From positions 1 through 10,958 of the forward strand of contig PWQG01000282.1 of the NCBI GenBank assembly GCA_003556835.1: a stretch of 10,958 nt of DNA. The letters run 5' to 3'. How positions within the stretch are numbered: position 1 is the stretch's first letter; every line of letters starts with the position of its first letter. The notes under the pieces were generated by a model that saw only the letters and a program-made list of their open reading frames with translations, had not been told where the DNA came from and searched no databases. Origin of the DNA: Gammaproteobacteria bacterium (lineage in GTDB: Bacteria > Pseudomonadota > Gammaproteobacteria > Pseudomonadales > Pseudohongiellaceae). Position numbers and translations under genes: made by a program. Positions 1 to 6,654 of the stretch are shown here, piece after piece.

Positions 1-621
1 GGCTATGGCATCGAGCCGACCCTGATCCAGCGCATCGAAGCCCTGGACGGCGTGATATTTGAAGCGGACGCTCCTGTGGTCTGCGTGGCCTGCGACGACG
101 ACAAACAACCCGCCAACCCGGCACAACCCGTGGTCGACACCCGAATCGCCTACATGCTCAACACCATGCTGCGCTCGGTGGTGGAAGAGGGCAGTGGTCG
201 CCGTATTGCCAGGGAAATGAATCGTAGTGACCTGATGGGCAAGACGGGCACCACCAACGGTCCCGCAGAGTTGTGGTTCACCGGATTCAACCGGGATGTG
301 GCAACCAGCGTGTTCATCGGCCTGGATACGCCGGAGCCTTTGGGCGAATCCGAACAGGGGGCCACCGTGGCCGTGCCCATCTGGATCGATTTCATGCAGC
401 AGGCATTGGCCGGACGTCCGGAACGGACCATGGGCAGACCCGATGGCCTGGTTGACCGGCTGATTGACCGCGATACGGGCCAGTTCGCGCGCCCGGGCCA
501 GAGCAACACCATGTTCGAACTGTTCCTGGCGGATTCGACGAACACCAACAACAGCGAATCACCGCAGCCCCGCAGGAGCCGCGACGAAGACGATTCACTG
601 TCTACCGAAATACTGTTCTGA
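1..621 (+). CDS. mrcA: Penicillin-binding protein 1A, C-terminal part (5' end outside window)
   Basis: This is the last 206 codons of a class A penicillin-binding protein, the periplasmic bifunctional transglycosylase/transpeptidase that polymerises and crosslinks peptidoglycan. The frame is open from base 1, so the gene begins upstream of the window. The transpeptidase KTGTT box is at bases 241-255, followed by NGPAELWFTGFN, the usual surroundings of the third active-site motif. Further on comes an IGLD segment and the VPIWIDFMQQAL helix that closes the transpeptidase domain. The tail from about base 430 is polar and low in complexity (Asn/Ser/Arg/Asp rich), as is common at PBP1A C-termini. 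The SxxK and SxN motifs lie upstream and are not visible. A PBP1A identity rather than PBP1B/1C is inferred from the KTGTTN context and the tail. The gene converges on rpmE, with 73 bases between the stops. Confidence 0.9.
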   Translation, partial: GYGIEPTLIQRIEALDGVIFEADAPVVCVACDDDKQPANPAQPVVDTRIAYMLNTMLRSVVEEGSGRRIAREMNRSDLMGKTGTTNGPAELWFTGFNRDVATSVFIGLDTPEPLGESEQGATVAVPIWIDFMQQALAGRPERTMGRPDGLVDRLIDRDTGQFARPGQSNTMFELFLADSTNTNNSESPQPRRSRDEDDSLSTEILF

Positions 622-646
622 GAATCCGGCGTGAACACCGGTCACG

Positions 647-677
647 GGCCCGCGAGGCAAGGAAAGATGTGCGGGCC
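647..677. terminator. Weak inverted repeat between convergent mrcA and rpmE
   Basis: A 7-base GC-only inverted repeat (ggcccgc at 647-653, gcgggcc at 671-677) with a 17-base loop lies between the two convergent stops. It could act as a shared bidirectional terminator, but neither strand shows a T-tract after the stem, so intrinsic termination is doubtful. Only the repeat itself is seen. Confidence 0.25.
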
Positions 678-694
678 ACGACGGAATGCAGGTC

Positions 695-907
695 TTACTT
701 GACTGCGCGCTTGCCGAAACGCTTGTTGAATCGATCGATACGACCGGCGCTATCCATGATCTTCTGCTTGCCCGTGTAGAACGGGTGACATTCGGAGCAG
801 ACATCAATCAGGATATCCTTGCCGATCGTGGAACGGGTCTCAACCACGTTGCCACAACTGCAGGTCGCTTTAATCGCCTCGTACTTGGGGTGGATTTCGG
901 CTTTCAT
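695..907 (-). CDS. rpmE: 50S ribosomal protein L31, zinc-binding form
   Basis: L31 is a 70-residue protein of the large ribosomal subunit that helps bridge it to the small subunit. The sequence matches the family along its full length: MKAEIHP start, then C16-S-C18 and C37-x-x-C40, then HPFYTGKQK and a basic C-terminus. The four cysteines mark the zinc-containing (C+) form rather than the zinc-free paralogue made under zinc starvation. The start is supported by a GAGGT Shine-Dalgarno (plus-strand 914-918), six bases before the ATG. The gene is transcribed away from priA, downstream of a chorismate mutase gene on the same strand, but it has its own promoter. Confidence 0.98.
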   Translation of the reverse strand: MKAEIHPKYEAIKATCSCGNVVETRSTIGKDILIDVCSECHPFYTGKQKIMDSAGRIDRFNKRFGKRAVK

Positions 908-967
908 GTCACTACCTCATCAATATTGTACGGTCTCGCCGCGTATGTGCCGCAAAAAAGGGGATGA

Positions 968-995
968 ATTGTAGCAGAGTCAGCGCCGGACGCAA
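968..995 (-). promoter_or_regulatory. Sigma-70 promoter of rpmE
   Basis: On the minus strand there is a TTGCGT -35 box (plus 990-995), a 16-base spacer and a TACAAT -10 box (plus 968-973), about 60 bases before the rpmE ATG. A second TACAAT at plus 925-930 lies close to the start codon, with a poorer -35 (TTGCGG at a 19-base spacing), and could be a second promoter. The boxes are seen; activity is inferred. Confidence 0.6.
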
Positions 996-1021
996 GGAAT
1001 AATCGGTCCGGATCAGCAGAC

Positions 1022-1324
1022 TCAAAGCGTATGCGCTCCGCGGATTCGTTCGTGATTTTTCACCACTTCCCGCATGACAAGCTCGAGGATTTCGGCCATC
1101 AGCGATTCATCCAGGCCATGTTCCTGGCAAAGGGCGCGCACCACGTCCAGCTTATCCTGTTCGCGCGCCGGATCGCAGGCCTGTAATCCCGCTTCGGCTT
1201 TCAGCTGCCCGACCCTTCCGGTCAGTGCAAAGCGATTGGCCAGCAACAACACCAGGGCGTGATCCAGACGGTCTATCTGTTCACGCAGCGACTGCAACTC
1301 TGCCGGCACGGACTCCAAAGTCAT
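1022..1324 (-). CDS. Stand-alone AroQ-type chorismate mutase
   Basis: A 100-residue all-helical protein of the chorismate mutase type II family (PF01817), which converts chorismate to prephenate at the branch to phenylalanine and tyrosine. Aligned by eye with the E. coli P-protein mutase domain, it keeps the helix-1 arginine (R14 in LREQIDRLD), R31 in the ANR segment, K42, D51, R54 and E55. These correspond to the E. coli active-site R11, R28, K39, D48, R51 and E52. The usual C-terminal glutamine (Q88) seems to be replaced by N89 or H90, so activity or specificity could differ; isochorismate-pyruvate lyases share this fold. No dehydratase or dehydrogenase domain is fused to it. The start has a GAGGAA Shine-Dalgarno five bases upstream. 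The gene is divergent from priA. Confidence 0.82.
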   Translation of the reverse strand: MTLESVPAELQSLREQIDRLDHALVLLLANRFALTGRVGQLKAEAGLQACDPAREQDKLDVVRALCQEHGLDESLMAEILELVMREVVKNHERIRGAHTL

Positions 1325-1359
1325 CGGGATTCCTCATCTCCATCACGGTTCAGCGCGAC

Positions 1360-1388
1360 AGTATACCCTAGTGGGCCATGCGGAAACA
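1360..1388 (-). promoter_or_regulatory. Possible promoter of the chorismate mutase gene
   Basis: On the minus strand a near-consensus TATACT -10 (plus 1360-1365) lies about 35 bases before the start codon. A 17-base spacer leads to a weak -35, TGTTTC (plus 1383-1388). It sits in the 149-base divergent gap to priA (1325-1473). I found no convincing plus-strand promoter for priA in that gap. Confidence 0.4.
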
Positions 1389-1473
1389 TCCACGATCGGC
1401 TTCCTGCCTGGCACTCCCGCACACTTCCCGTTACCATGCCTGCCTTGACTGACCCGTCCGGATCGCGACACCC

Positions 1474-3519
1474 ATGCCCAAGGCTTCCCCACTACTCCGC
1501 ATTGCCGTGCCCACTCCACTGCGTCGGAGTTTTGTCTACCAGCCCCCGGAAACCCTGACAGGACCGGAAATCGACGCACTACGGCCCGGCATCCGTGTCC
1601 GGATTCCCTTCGGCCGCCGGCAACTGGTCGGCATCCTGCTGGAACTGACACATGAACAGGATGTGGAAACGGGTCGGCTGCGACCCGCCCTCGAGGTGCT
1701 CGATCGGGAGCCCTTGATTCCGGAACATCTTTTACGACTCTGCCAGTGGGCCTCCGCCTACTACCAGCACCCCGTGGGTGAAGCCCTCCACAGCCTGCTG
1801 CCGGTTGCCCTGCGACAGGGCAAGGAAGCGCAGGTCCGTCCCTGGCCCAAAGCGGACACTGATACTGCCGATCAGGATGCAGCACAGCCGTTATCATTGA
1901 ATCAGGAACAGTCAGAGGCGGTGCAAACGGTGCTCGGGGAGCTGGAAGGTTTCAGTTGTCACCTGCTGGACGGGGTGACCGGCAGTGGCAAGACCGAGGT
2001 CTACCTACAGATCATCGCCGAGGTACTCGCGCAGGGTCGTCAGGCCCTGATCCTGGTACCGGAGATCAACCTTACACCACAGACCATCCACCGCTTCCGG
2101 CAGCGCTTCCAGCGCCCGATCGCCGTCCTGCATTCCGGCCTGACCAATCGTCAACGCCTCGATGCCTGGTTGCGGGCAGGCGATGGCAGCGCGGGAATCA
2201 TCATCGGCACCCGGTCTGCGGTGTTCACTCCCATGCAGAACCCCGGACTGATCATTGTCGATGAGGAACATGACACGGCTTTCAAGCAGCAGGATGGATT
2301 CCGCTACTCGGCCCGCGACCTCGCGGTGATGCGCGCCCGCCAGGAAGACATCAATATCATCCTGGGCACAGCGACGCCCGCCCTGGAAAGCCTGCACAAT
2401 GCCCGGCAGGGCAGATACCGCCATCTGCGTCTGTATGAGCGCCCGGGGGCCCGACGCAAGACCCGTTTTGAGCTATTGGACATCAATGGCCAGCGATTGC
2501 AGGAGGGTTTTGCGGACGAACTGCTGACCCGCATCCGTCACCACCTGGATGCAGGCAACCAGGTTCTGGTGTTCATCAACCGGCGCGGCTTTGCCCCGGT
2601 GCTGCAGTGCGGCGACTGCGGCTGGGTCGCCGAGTGCTCACACTGCGATGCGCGCCTGACCCTGCACCGCTCCCCACTGCATCTGCGTTGCCACCATTGC
2701 GAACGGCGCAGACCGCCGGACCGGCACTGCCCCGACTGCCAGTCGCATGATCTTGTCCCGGTTGGCCTGGGCACAGAACGCAGTGAACACTTGCTACAGA
2801 ACGTGTTCCCGGAACACCGGGTGATCCGGATTGACCGTGATTCGACCCGACGCAAAGAGGCCATGGACGAACATCTGGCCGATATCCGCAAAGGGCAGCC
2901 CTGCATCCTGGTGGGCACCCAGATGCTGGCCAAGGGACACCATTTTCCGGACGTCACCCTGGTGGCGGTGCTGGATGCCGATAGTGGCCTGTTCAGCGCC
3001 GACTTTCGGGGCCAGGAACACATGGCGCAACTGCTGGTACAGGTCGCCGGCCGTGCCGGACGCGCCGACAAGCCCGGCGAGGTATTGATCCAGACCCGGC
3101 ATGCGGAACACCAATCCCTGCAGACACTGATCCATGATGGTTACCATGGGCTGGCCGGGCAATTGCTGGGTGAACGGGCCGAAGCCGACATGCCTCCCTA
3201 TTCACAACTGGCCCTGCTGCGCGCCGAGGCCGCCACTGCCGGCGCCGCAGCCAATTTCCTGCAGAATGCCCGACGCCAATCCGAAGCCCTGCTGGCACAG
3301 CACGCAGACGAGGGCACAGCCACGGTGGAACTGACCGGTCCACTGCCGGCCCCCATGGAAAAGCGTGCCGGCCGCTACCGGGCCCAACTCATCCTGCGCA
3401 GTCCGCGGCGCAGCACCCTGCAGGGATTGCTGACTGCATTGTGCCAGCAGCTCGAAGCCGATCCAGACAGCCGTCGCGTACGCTGGTCTATTGATGTCGA
3501 CCCGCTCGACATGCTTTGA
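1474..3519 (+). CDS. priA: Primosomal protein N' (replication restart helicase PriA)
   Basis: PriA is a 3'-to-5' superfamily 2 helicase that recognises stalled forks and recombination intermediates and starts reloading of DnaB. The 681-residue protein has the full family layout. An N-terminal 3'-BD/winged-helix part begins with IAVPTPLRRSFVY. Walker A is GVTGSGKT (167-174) and the DEEH box is at 263-266. Eight zinc-binding cysteines follow (379, 382, 388, 391, 406, 409, 419, 422). Then come GTQMLAKGHHFPDV and the QVAGRAGR motif VI, and the C-terminus ends in the family-typical DVDPLDML. It is somewhat shorter than E. coli PriA (732 residues) but lacks no motif. The ATG at 1474 has no clear Shine-Dalgarno but matches the family start (MPxA...VPxPL). 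It is followed by the SPOR gene after 62 bases. Confidence 0.98.
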   Translation: MPKASPLLRIAVPTPLRRSFVYQPPETLTGPEIDALRPGIRVRIPFGRRQLVGILLELTHEQDVETGRLRPALEVLDREPLIPEHLLRLCQWASAYYQHPVGEALHSLLPVALRQGKEAQVRPWPKADTDTADQDAAQPLSLNQEQSEAVQTVLGELEGFSCHLLDGVTGSGKTEVYLQIIAEVLAQGRQALILVPEINLTPQTIHRFRQRFQRPIAVLHSGLTNRQRLDAWLRAGDGSAGIIIGTRSAVFTPMQNPGLIIVDEEHDTAFKQQDGFRYSARDLAVMRARQEDINIILGTATPALESLHNARQGRYRHLRLYERPGARRKTRFELLDINGQRLQEGFADELLTRIRHHLDAGNQVLVFINRRGFAPVLQCGDCGWVAECSHCDARLTLHRSPLHLRCHHCERRRPPDRHCPDCQSHDLVPVGLGTERSEHLLQNVFPEHRVIRIDRDSTRRKEAMDEHLADIRKGQPCILVGTQMLAKGHHFPDVTLVAVLDADSGLFSADFRGQEHMAQLLVQVAGRAGRADKPGEVLIQTRHAEHQSLQTLIHDGYHGLAGQLLGERAEADMPPYSQLALLRAEAATAGAAANFLQNARRQSEALLAQHADEGTATVELTGPLPAPMEKRAGRYRAQLILRSPRRSTLQGLLTALCQQLEADPDSRRVRWSIDVDPLDML

Positions 3520-3522
3520 CGC

Positions 3523-3553
3523 GGTGGTTGTAAGCCACCATCCTGCACAGGAT
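3523..3553 (+). other. Two adjacent hairpins between priA and the SPOR gene
   Basis: Immediately after the priA stop come two small inverted repeats: ggtgg/ccacc (3523-3527 with 3535-3539) and atcctg/caggat (3540-3545 with 3548-3553; perfect six-base arms). Neither is followed by a T-run, so they do not look like intrinsic terminators. They may influence mRNA stability or processing, and the second ends about 15 bases before the SPOR gene's Shine-Dalgarno. Confidence 0.35.
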
Positions 3554-3581
3554 AATGGGAGTCTTTCCAAGGAGCCCCGGA

Positions 3582-4256
3582 ATGGTCCAGGATTTTGCCA
3601 AGAAGTATTCCCCGCCGGCATCGGAGCAATCCGCCCGTCCGGCCGCCAAATCCTCCGGCTCCCCGACCACCCTGTTGCTGACCGGACTGGTCACGGGGCT
3701 CGCCCTGGGCTTTTTCATCAGCTTCCTGGCCTATCTGTCCGGTTACGTGCCGCCGCTAGCAGGGCAGCAGGGTGAAACCGTGGCCCGGGCTGAACCCGCG
3801 CAAGAAGAAGCCGAAGGTCAGCTGACCGAAGAGCTCGAGCGGGCCGCACAACGACTGCAACTCGAGTTCTACCGGGAACTGCCTAATTACGAAGTGGTTG
3901 TGGACACCAGTCCGCTGGAAGGCAGCACGCCACGCAGCAGCCCACCACCGCCCGTGCAGGAAGAGAGCCGCAGCGACAGTCCAGCGCCACCGACAGACAG
4001 CACACCACCGCCGGGAAGCAACCGCTACATGCTTCAGGCCGGAGCCTTCCAGCAGGAATCGGCCGCCATCGCCCAGCGTGACCGGCTGATCGGGCTCGGC
4101 CTGCAGACACAGGTGCGCCAGGAAGCCTTGCTCGGCCGCACCCTGTTCCTGGTCCAGGCCGGCCCCTACCACGGACGTGAGCAACTGGGGCAGGCGGAGC
4201 GTGTGCTGCGCAACAACAACATCGACAGCATGCGGATCACATTGGGAAATCGCTGA
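3582..4256 (+). CDS. ftsN: SPOR-domain membrane protein, FtsN-like
   Basis: A 224-residue bitopic inner-membrane protein with an FtsN-like plan. It has a short cytoplasmic tail starting MVQDFAKK (compare the RDYV/RDYAKK starts of FtsN proteins), one transmembrane helix (about residues 29-52, TLLLTGLVTGLALGFFISFL), and a charged periplasmic stretch. A Pro/Ser-rich linker (about 107-145) leads to a C-terminal SPOR domain (about 147-222, beginning NRYMLQAGAF). SPOR domains bind denuded septal glycan; FtsN triggers septal peptidoglycan synthesis by FtsWI. The start at 3582 is chosen over an in-frame ATG at 3555 because AAGGAG (3569-3574) lies seven bases before it and it gives the family-like N-terminus. 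Its place between priA and hslV matches ftsN in E. coli. The SPOR family is broad, so true FtsN function is inferred from architecture and location. Confidence 0.85.
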   Translation: MVQDFAKKYSPPASEQSARPAAKSSGSPTTLLLTGLVTGLALGFFISFLAYLSGYVPPLAGQQGETVARAEPAQEEAEGQLTEELERAAQRLQLEFYRELPNYEVVVDTSPLEGSTPRSSPPPPVQEESRSDSPAPPTDSTPPPGSNRYMLQAGAFQQESAAIAQRDRLIGLGLQTQVRQEALLGRTLFLVQAGPYHGREQLGQAERVLRNNNIDSMRITLGNR

Positions 4257-4272
4257 AATCGACCGTGCACGT

Positions 4273-4300
4273 CTTGAAACGACCGCCAGCACCCCCATAT
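4273..4300 (+). promoter_or_regulatory. Sigma-32 (RpoH) heat-shock promoter of hslVU
   Basis: CTTGAAA (4273-4279), a 13-base spacer and CCCCATAT (4293-4300) match the RpoH consensus CTTGAA-N(13-17)-CCCCATnT almost perfectly. The site is just after the SPOR gene stop and about 54 bases before the hslV start, where a heat-shock promoter for hslVU is expected; E. coli hslVU is RpoH-controlled. The motif is seen; regulation is inferred. Confidence 0.85.
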
Positions 4301-4340
4301 CAGATCAACCCGGTCCAACAAACCCATTCCAACGCACACT

Positions 4341-4356
4341 AAGGAGCGCCGTTTTG
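4341..4356 (+). promoter_or_regulatory. Ribosome binding site fixing a TTG start for hslV
   Basis: AAGGAG (4341-4346) is followed seven bases later by TTG (4354-4356). No ATG or GTG in this frame fits between the Shine-Dalgarno and the catalytic threonine. The next in-frame ATG lies well inside the protein, and an upstream in-frame ATG at 4177 falls inside the SPOR gene. Confidence 0.85.
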
Positions 4357-4893
4357 GAGCAATACCGCGGCACAACCATCGTTTCAGTAAGACGTGGCAA
4401 CAAGGTCGTCATAGGTGGCGACGGCCAGGTCTCCCAGGGCAACACCGTACTCAAGGGCAATGCCCGCAAGGTCCGGCGCCTGCACAAGGATCAGGTCATC
4501 GCCGGCTTCGCCGGCGGCACCGCCGACGCCTTCACCCTGTTTGAACGCTTCGAGGAACAACTGGAAAAACACCAGGGCAAACTGGTGCGCTCCGCCGTCG
4601 AGCTGGCCAAGCTCTGGCGCACCGAACGCGCCCTGAGACGGCTCGAAGCCCTGCTCATCGTCGCTGACCGGGAAGCCACCCTGATGATCACCGGCAATGG
4701 CGACGTCATCGAACCGGAAGACAACATCATCGCCATCGGCAGTGGCGGCAACTACGCCCATGCGGCCGCCCTGGCCCTGGTACAGAACACCGAACTGGAT
4801 GCACGCAACATCGTCGAAAAAAGCCTCGGCATTGCCGCCGACATTTGCGTATACACCAATCACCAACACGTCATTGAAGAACTGGATAGCTAA
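4354..4893 (+). CDS. hslV: ATP-dependent protease subunit HslV (ClpQ)
   Basis: HslV is the proteolytic dodecamer of the HslUV (ClpYQ) complex, a bacterial relative of proteasome beta subunits that degrades misfolded and regulatory proteins in the cytoplasm. The 179-residue product carries a short propeptide, LEQYRG with initiator Met for the first residue. The catalytic threonine follows at residue 7 (TTIVSVRRG). Other family hallmarks are GGDGQVSQGNTV, KGNARKVRRL, FAGGTADAFTLFERFE, RTERALRRLEALL, ITGNGDV and AIGSGGNYA. Start choice: TTG at 4354, seven bases after AAGGAG, since LEQYRGTT matches HslV proteins that begin MEQYRGTT. It lies directly behind a heat-shock promoter and one base before hslU, so the pair is almost certainly co-translated. 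The rare start codon may limit HslV synthesis relative to HslU. Confidence 0.97.
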   Translation: MEQYRGTTIVSVRRGNKVVIGGDGQVSQGNTVLKGNARKVRRLHKDQVIAGFAGGTADAFTLFERFEEQLEKHQGKLVRSAVELAKLWRTERALRRLEALLIVADREATLMITGNGDVIEPEDNIIAIGSGGNYAHAAALALVQNTELDARNIVEKSLGIAADICVYTNHQHVIEELDS

Positions 4894-4894
4894 C

Positions 4895-6235
4895 ATGTCG
4901 ACCATGACTCCCCGGGAAATCGCCTCGGAACTGGACAAGTACATCATCGGCCAGAAGTCGGCCAAACGCGCCGTGGCCATTGCGCTGCGCAATCGCTGGC
5001 GCCGGATGCAACTCAATGAAAAGATCCGCCAGGAAATCACCCCCAAGAACATCCTGATGATCGGCCCGACTGGCGTGGGCAAGACCGAAATCGCCCGCCG
5101 CCTCGCTCGCCTGGCCAATGCCCCCTTCATCAAGGTGGAAGCCACCAAGTTCACCGAAGTCGGATATGTGGGCCGCGACGTCGATTCGATCATCCGTGAC
5201 CTGGCCGACAGTGCCATCAAGATGCTGCGCGAGGAAGAGGTCCGCAAGGTCCAACACCGGGCTGAAGATGCCGCCGAAGAGCGTGTGCTCGACGCCCTGC
5301 TGCCCCCGGCGCGCCACGGCAATGAGCGCGATGCAGCCCGGGACAACGGCGACAACGCCACCCGCCAGGTTTTCCGCAAGAAGCTACGCGAAGGGGAGCT
5401 TGACGAAAAGGAAATCGAAGTCAGCATCACTGACTCGGCCAATGTGGAAATCATGGCACCCCCCGGACTGGAGGAAATGACCAGCCAGCTGAAAAACATG
5501 TTTTCCAATATGAACACCGGTCGCGCGAAGACTCGCCGCCTACCGGTGAAGGACGCCCTGCGCCTGCTCAAGGAGGAAGAAGCCTCTAAACTGGTCAACG
5601 AGGAAGAGATCAAGAACCGCGCCATCGAGGTCACCGAGCAGACCGGTATCGTCTTCATCGACGAGATCGACAAGGTCACGGTAAAAAATGATAGCGGCCA
5701 GAGTGGTGTGTCGCGCGAAGGGGTACAGCGCGATCTGCTGCCTCTGATCGAAGGCTCCACGGTGAGCACCAAGTACGGCACGGTACGCACCGACCATATC
5801 CTGTTCATCGCTTCGGGCGCCTTCCATCTGTCCAAGCCGTCGGACCTGATTCCCGAACTGCAGGGCCGGCTGCCCATCCGGGTCGAACTCAATGCCCTGA
5901 CGGCCGATGACTTCGAGCGCATTCTGTCCGAGCCCAGTGCGTCGCTGACTGAACAGTATGTGGCCCTGATGGGTACCGAAGGCCTGGAGATAGCCTTCAC
6001 CCCGGACGGCATTGCCAAGATCGCCGAGATCGCCTGGCAGGTCAACGAACGCACCGAGAACATTGGTGCCCGCAGGCTGCATACGGTCATGGAGCGCCTG
6101 CTGGAGGAAGTATCCTTCACCGCCTCGGACATCCGTGCCAGCGGTGAAGAACGCCTGGAGATCAATGCGGCCTACGTCGAAAGCCAGCTCAGCGACCTCG
6201 CCGACAACGAGGACCTAAGCCGTTTCATTCTCTGA
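4895..6235 (+). CDS. hslU: ATPase subunit HslU (ClpY)
   Basis: HslU is the AAA+ unfoldase ring that feeds substrates into HslV. The 446-residue length is close to E. coli HslU (443). Visible features are the start MSTMTPREIASELDK, Walker A GPTGVGKT (57-64) and the pore loop GYVG (90-93, same numbering as E. coli). An inserted I-domain rich in charged helices spans about 110-240. Walker B/DEID is at 256-259, and there is a sensor region with TDHILFIASGAF and a C-terminal domain. The protein ends in LSRFIL, the tail that inserts into HslV to activate it. The ATG at 4895 follows the hslV stop after one base with no strong Shine-Dalgarno, which suggests translational coupling. A second ATG four codons in (4904) cannot be excluded. 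Confidence 0.98.
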   Translation: MSTMTPREIASELDKYIIGQKSAKRAVAIALRNRWRRMQLNEKIRQEITPKNILMIGPTGVGKTEIARRLARLANAPFIKVEATKFTEVGYVGRDVDSIIRDLADSAIKMLREEEVRKVQHRAEDAAEERVLDALLPPARHGNERDAARDNGDNATRQVFRKKLREGELDEKEIEVSITDSANVEIMAPPGLEEMTSQLKNMFSNMNTGRAKTRRLPVKDALRLLKEEEASKLVNEEEIKNRAIEVTEQTGIVFIDEIDKVTVKNDSGQSGVSREGVQRDLLPLIEGSTVSTKYGTVRTDHILFIASGAFHLSKPSDLIPELQGRLPIRVELNALTADDFERILSEPSASLTEQYVALMGTEGLEIAFTPDGIAKIAEIAWQVNERTENIGARRLHTVMERLLEEVSFTASDIRASGEERLEINAAYVESQLSDLADNEDLSRFIL

Positions 6236-6264
6236 GACGGCCACGGTCCGGGAGCAGTGCATCC

Positions 6265-6654
6265 ATGAGCCGGATACCCGAGAAGGTCCAGCTACACCGC
6301 AAGTCCGCCGTACTGAGCTTGCAGTATGCCGACGGCACGAAATTCGAGCTGCCAGCCGAATTCCTGCGGGTGTATTCACCCTCGGCTGAAGTCCGGGGTC
6401 ACGGTCAGGACGTGCTGCAGACCGGCAAACGGCAGGTGCAGATCCGCGACATCGAAAGTGTCGGGCATTACGCCATCCGCCTGCTGTTTGATGATGGTCA
6501 TGACTCGGGCATCTACAGCTGGGACTATCTGCATCAGCTCGGCAGCGAGCAGGAACAGCGCTGGAAGGATTATCTGGACAGACTCGAACGCGGCGGCGGA
6601 CGCCGCGATCCGTTGCCTCCGGGCACACAAGCCATTAAGATTCAGGAACCATGA
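6265..6654 (+). CDS. DUF971 / gamma-butyrobetaine hydroxylase-like N-terminal domain protein
   Basis: A 129-residue single-domain protein of the family PF06155 (DUF971). Typical features are YADGTKFELPAEFLRVYSPSAE near the start and a second half with RDIESVGHYAIRLLFDDGHDSGIYSWDYLHQLG. The domain is also found at the N-terminus of gamma-butyrobetaine hydroxylases and at the C-terminus of HCF101-type Fe-S carrier proteins, which hints at a metal- or Fe-S-linked role. The function of the stand-alone form is not established and I do not assign one. It follows hslU by 29 bases and its TGA overlaps the ubiE ATG (ATGA), so it is probably co-translated with ubiE. The start has only a weak GGGAG about ten bases upstream. 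Confidence 0.88.
   Translation: MSRIPEKVQLHRKSAVLSLQYADGTKFELPAEFLRVYSPSAEVRGHGQDVLQTGKRQVQIRDIESVGHYAIRLLFDDGHDSGIYSWDYLHQLGSEQEQRWKDYLDRLERGGGRRDPLPPGTQAIKIQEP

Noticed and set aside
1445..1473. A TTGACT -35-like box before priA
   Set aside because: No -10 element is found 16-18 bases downstream, where the sequence is GC-rich and runs into the start codon.
3555..3581. Earlier ATG for the SPOR gene adding nine residues
   Set aside because: It has no clear Shine-Dalgarno. AAGGAG is correctly spaced for the ATG at 3582, which also gives the family-like start.
4177..4353. Upstream ATG that would extend hslV by 59 residues
   Set aside because: The extension overlaps the end of the SPOR gene and spans the heat-shock promoter. 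It looks nothing like HslV, and there is a good Shine-Dalgarno for the TTG at 4354.
4697..4894. Upstream ATG that would extend hslU by 66 residues
   Set aside because: The extension lies wholly inside hslV in another frame; HslU homology starts at MSTMTPREI (4895).
4384..6165. A 593-codon open frame on the minus strand opposite hslV and hslU
   Set aside because: It runs antisense through two highly conserved genes and its product is low-complexity (Ser/Arg rich). It has no recognisable domain. Such frames arise from codon bias in GC-rich genes.
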